This document shows, one piece after another, positions 33,205 to 34,023 of a stretch of DNA of 34,023 bases. Below the pieces are notes generated by a model. The model did not search any database. It had not been told where the DNA came from and was given only the letters and a program-made list of their open reading frames with translations. The number at the start of each line of letters is the position of its first letter. Position 1 is the stretch's first letter. The position numbers and the translations under genes were made by a program. Source of the DNA: Spirochaetales bacterium (lineage in GTDB: Bacteria > Spirochaetota > Spirochaetia > DSM-2461); contig JAKSCK010000028.1 of assembly GCA_022360655.1 (NCBI GenBank), positions 1 through 34,023 of the forward strand, in the 5' to 3' direction.

Positions 33205-33889
33205 AGCGGCCAGCATCATTCAGAAAAGCCTCAAACGTTTTCAACAGAAACTTCAACCGGGGTGGACCACCGCGAAAGCGGTCGATTTTATCTCCCAAGT
33301 TTTGCTTGAAGAAGGAGCGGAAGGGGGATTTTTTGTTCAAATTTCCCCAGAGGAAGTGGCCTGGCATGGGCAGGGTGGAGCCCGTGTGCTTCAGAATGGG
33401 GAGTTGGTCACGGCAGATGTGGCCTGTCATGTGGGTGGTTTTTGGGCGGATATGGCCTGCACTTTTCCCATTGGCCTGGTGAATCAAAAACGGCTGAATC
33501 TGCTGGAGGCCGCCCAACGAGGTACCCTTGCGGCTCTTGGTGCTCTTGGTGTTGGGACGAAAGGGAAGAGGGTTTTTGAGGTTCTCCAAGGAATTTGTGA
33601 GCACTATTCGGTTGCATTGATTCGGGAAGGGGCTGGTCATGGCATTGGTCGACGTCTGCATCAATCTCCCTCCCTTACCTATGATGGACGTCTTCATGAA
33701 GAGCTTCTTGGTCAGCATTTTTATACGGTGGAACCTGTTTTTTCGGCTGGGAATTCAGATTTGCTATGGAATGAGGATGGAAGTGTGCAGACTTTGGATG
33801 CTTCTCCCACAGCACATTTTGAAATCACTATTGTTTTGGAAGACCATGGCCCCCGGGTTCTGGGGGGCTGGCCATTTTTTTTCTCATAA
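33197..33889 (+). CDS. Methionine aminopeptidase-like protein
   Basis: A 230-residue pita-bread metallopeptidase of the M24A type, which removes N-terminal Met. The ligands are all in place: H57 in PEEVAWHGQG, D74 and D85 in VTADVACHVGGFWADMACTF, H148 in GAGHGIGRRLHQSPSL (with H155), E179 in YTVEPVF and E209 in HFEITIVLE. It is shorter and more diverged than E. coli MAP (264 residues). I chose ATG 33197, which overlaps the glgA stop by eight bases, because similarity begins there; the frame is open to 33035 inside glgA. A housekeeping map elsewhere would make this an accessory paralogue. Confidence 0.85.
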   Translation: MDEAASIIQKSLKRFQQKLQPGWTTAKAVDFISQVLLEEGAEGGFFVQISPEEVAWHGQGGARVLQNGELVTADVACHVGGFWADMACTFPIGLVNQKRLNLLEAAQRGTLAALGALGVGTKGKRVFEVLQGICEHYSVALIREGAGHGIGRRLHQSPSLTYDGRLHEELLGQHFYTVEPVFSAGNSDLLWNEDGSVQTLDASPTAHFEITIVLEDHGPRVLGGWPFFFS

Positions 33890-33936
33890 CCCGTTGACGA
33901 AGAGTGGGGCTTTGTGGCATCTTCCCATTCGTTGAT

Positions 33937-33962
33937 TGATGCATGCCTCACGGGATGCATCA
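33937..33962 (+). promoter_or_regulatory. Inverted repeat between the map-like gene and tRNA-Tyr
   Basis: TGATGCAT (33937-33944) and ATGCATCA (33955-33962) pair perfectly around a ten-base loop, ending nine bases before the tRNA. No T-run follows. It may be a weak terminator or processing signal for the preceding transcript. Confidence 0.35.
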
Positions 33963-33971
33963 GGAAATACC

Positions 33972-34023
33972 GGGGAGGTTCCCGAGTGGTCAAAGGGGGC
34001 AGACTGTAAATCTGTTGCTTCGG
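33972..34023 (+). tRNA. tRNA-Tyr (GTA), 3' part outside window
   Basis: The acceptor 5' strand GGGGAGG, TT, the D-arm CCCGAGTGGTCAAAGGGG and the anticodon arm CAGA-CTGTAAA-TCTG with anticodon GTA (34006-34008) are visible. The start of a long variable arm follows, as expected for a class II tRNA. The sequence ends before the T-arm. Confidence 0.9.

Overview
This 34 kb window looks like chromosomal DNA of a free-living spirochaete (phylum Spirochaetota). I infer this from an exported BMP/TmpC-type nucleoside-binding protein with its ABC transporter, two different EF-G proteins side by side, a lipoprotein with a relaxed lipobox, and strong AGGAGG ribosome sites at near-balanced base composition. 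No 16S gene is present, so the genus is not decided. I see no insertion sequence, prophage or CRISPR array. Genes are packed tightly, with many 1-16 base overlaps.

Layout. (a) 1-1428, minus: an exported ankyrin-repeat protein cut by the window edge, then a 377-base gap. (b) 1806-10434, plus: a nucleoside-salvage block holding an FAH-family hydrolase, an enlarged thymidine-kinase-like protein, deoC, deoB, a BMP-family nucleoside-binding protein, a double ABC ATPase and two permeases. Hairpins and terminator-like structures sit before and after the binding-protein gene. (c) 10624-12508, plus: an Fn3-like lipoprotein, a queuosine-precursor transporter (YhhQ family) and an unrecognised membrane protein. 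(d) 12510-15562: an AraC-type regulator diverging from leuC-leuD, followed by a terminator and a structured intergenic repeat. (e) 15844-19363, minus: metK, a receiver-like/PilZ-like protein and an exported spirochaetal hypothetical. (f) 19414-24991, plus: mfd, trmB and citrate synthase. (g) 25113-29554, minus: a divergent EF-G-like GTPase and a canonical EF-G-type gene, with a second copy of the structured repeat between them. (h) 29676-33889, plus: Nudix hydrolase, HIT protein, CAP/SCP protein, AroH-type chorismate mutase, glycogen synthase and methionine-aminopeptidase-like protein in an overlapping train, then the 5' part of tRNA-Tyr.

How the genes work together. In block (b) the binding protein and ABC transporter would import nucleosides. 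The thymidine-kinase-like protein would phosphorylate deoxynucleosides, while phosphopentomutase (DeoB) and deoxyribose-phosphate aldolase (DeoC) would feed the sugar moiety into central carbon metabolism. leuC-leuD supply isopropylmalate isomerase for leucine synthesis. metK, trmB and mfd are housekeeping genes.

The least expected signals are two diverged, oppositely oriented copies of one structured extragenic element (15623-15719 and 27345-27471). Both keep the same framework and palindrome position but carry different palindrome sequences. Other unusual points are an EF-G-like protein lacking the catalytic histidine and switch I motif, a glycogen synthase without the usual KxGGL lysine, and a hairpin plus T-run immediately before the transporter's ribosome site.
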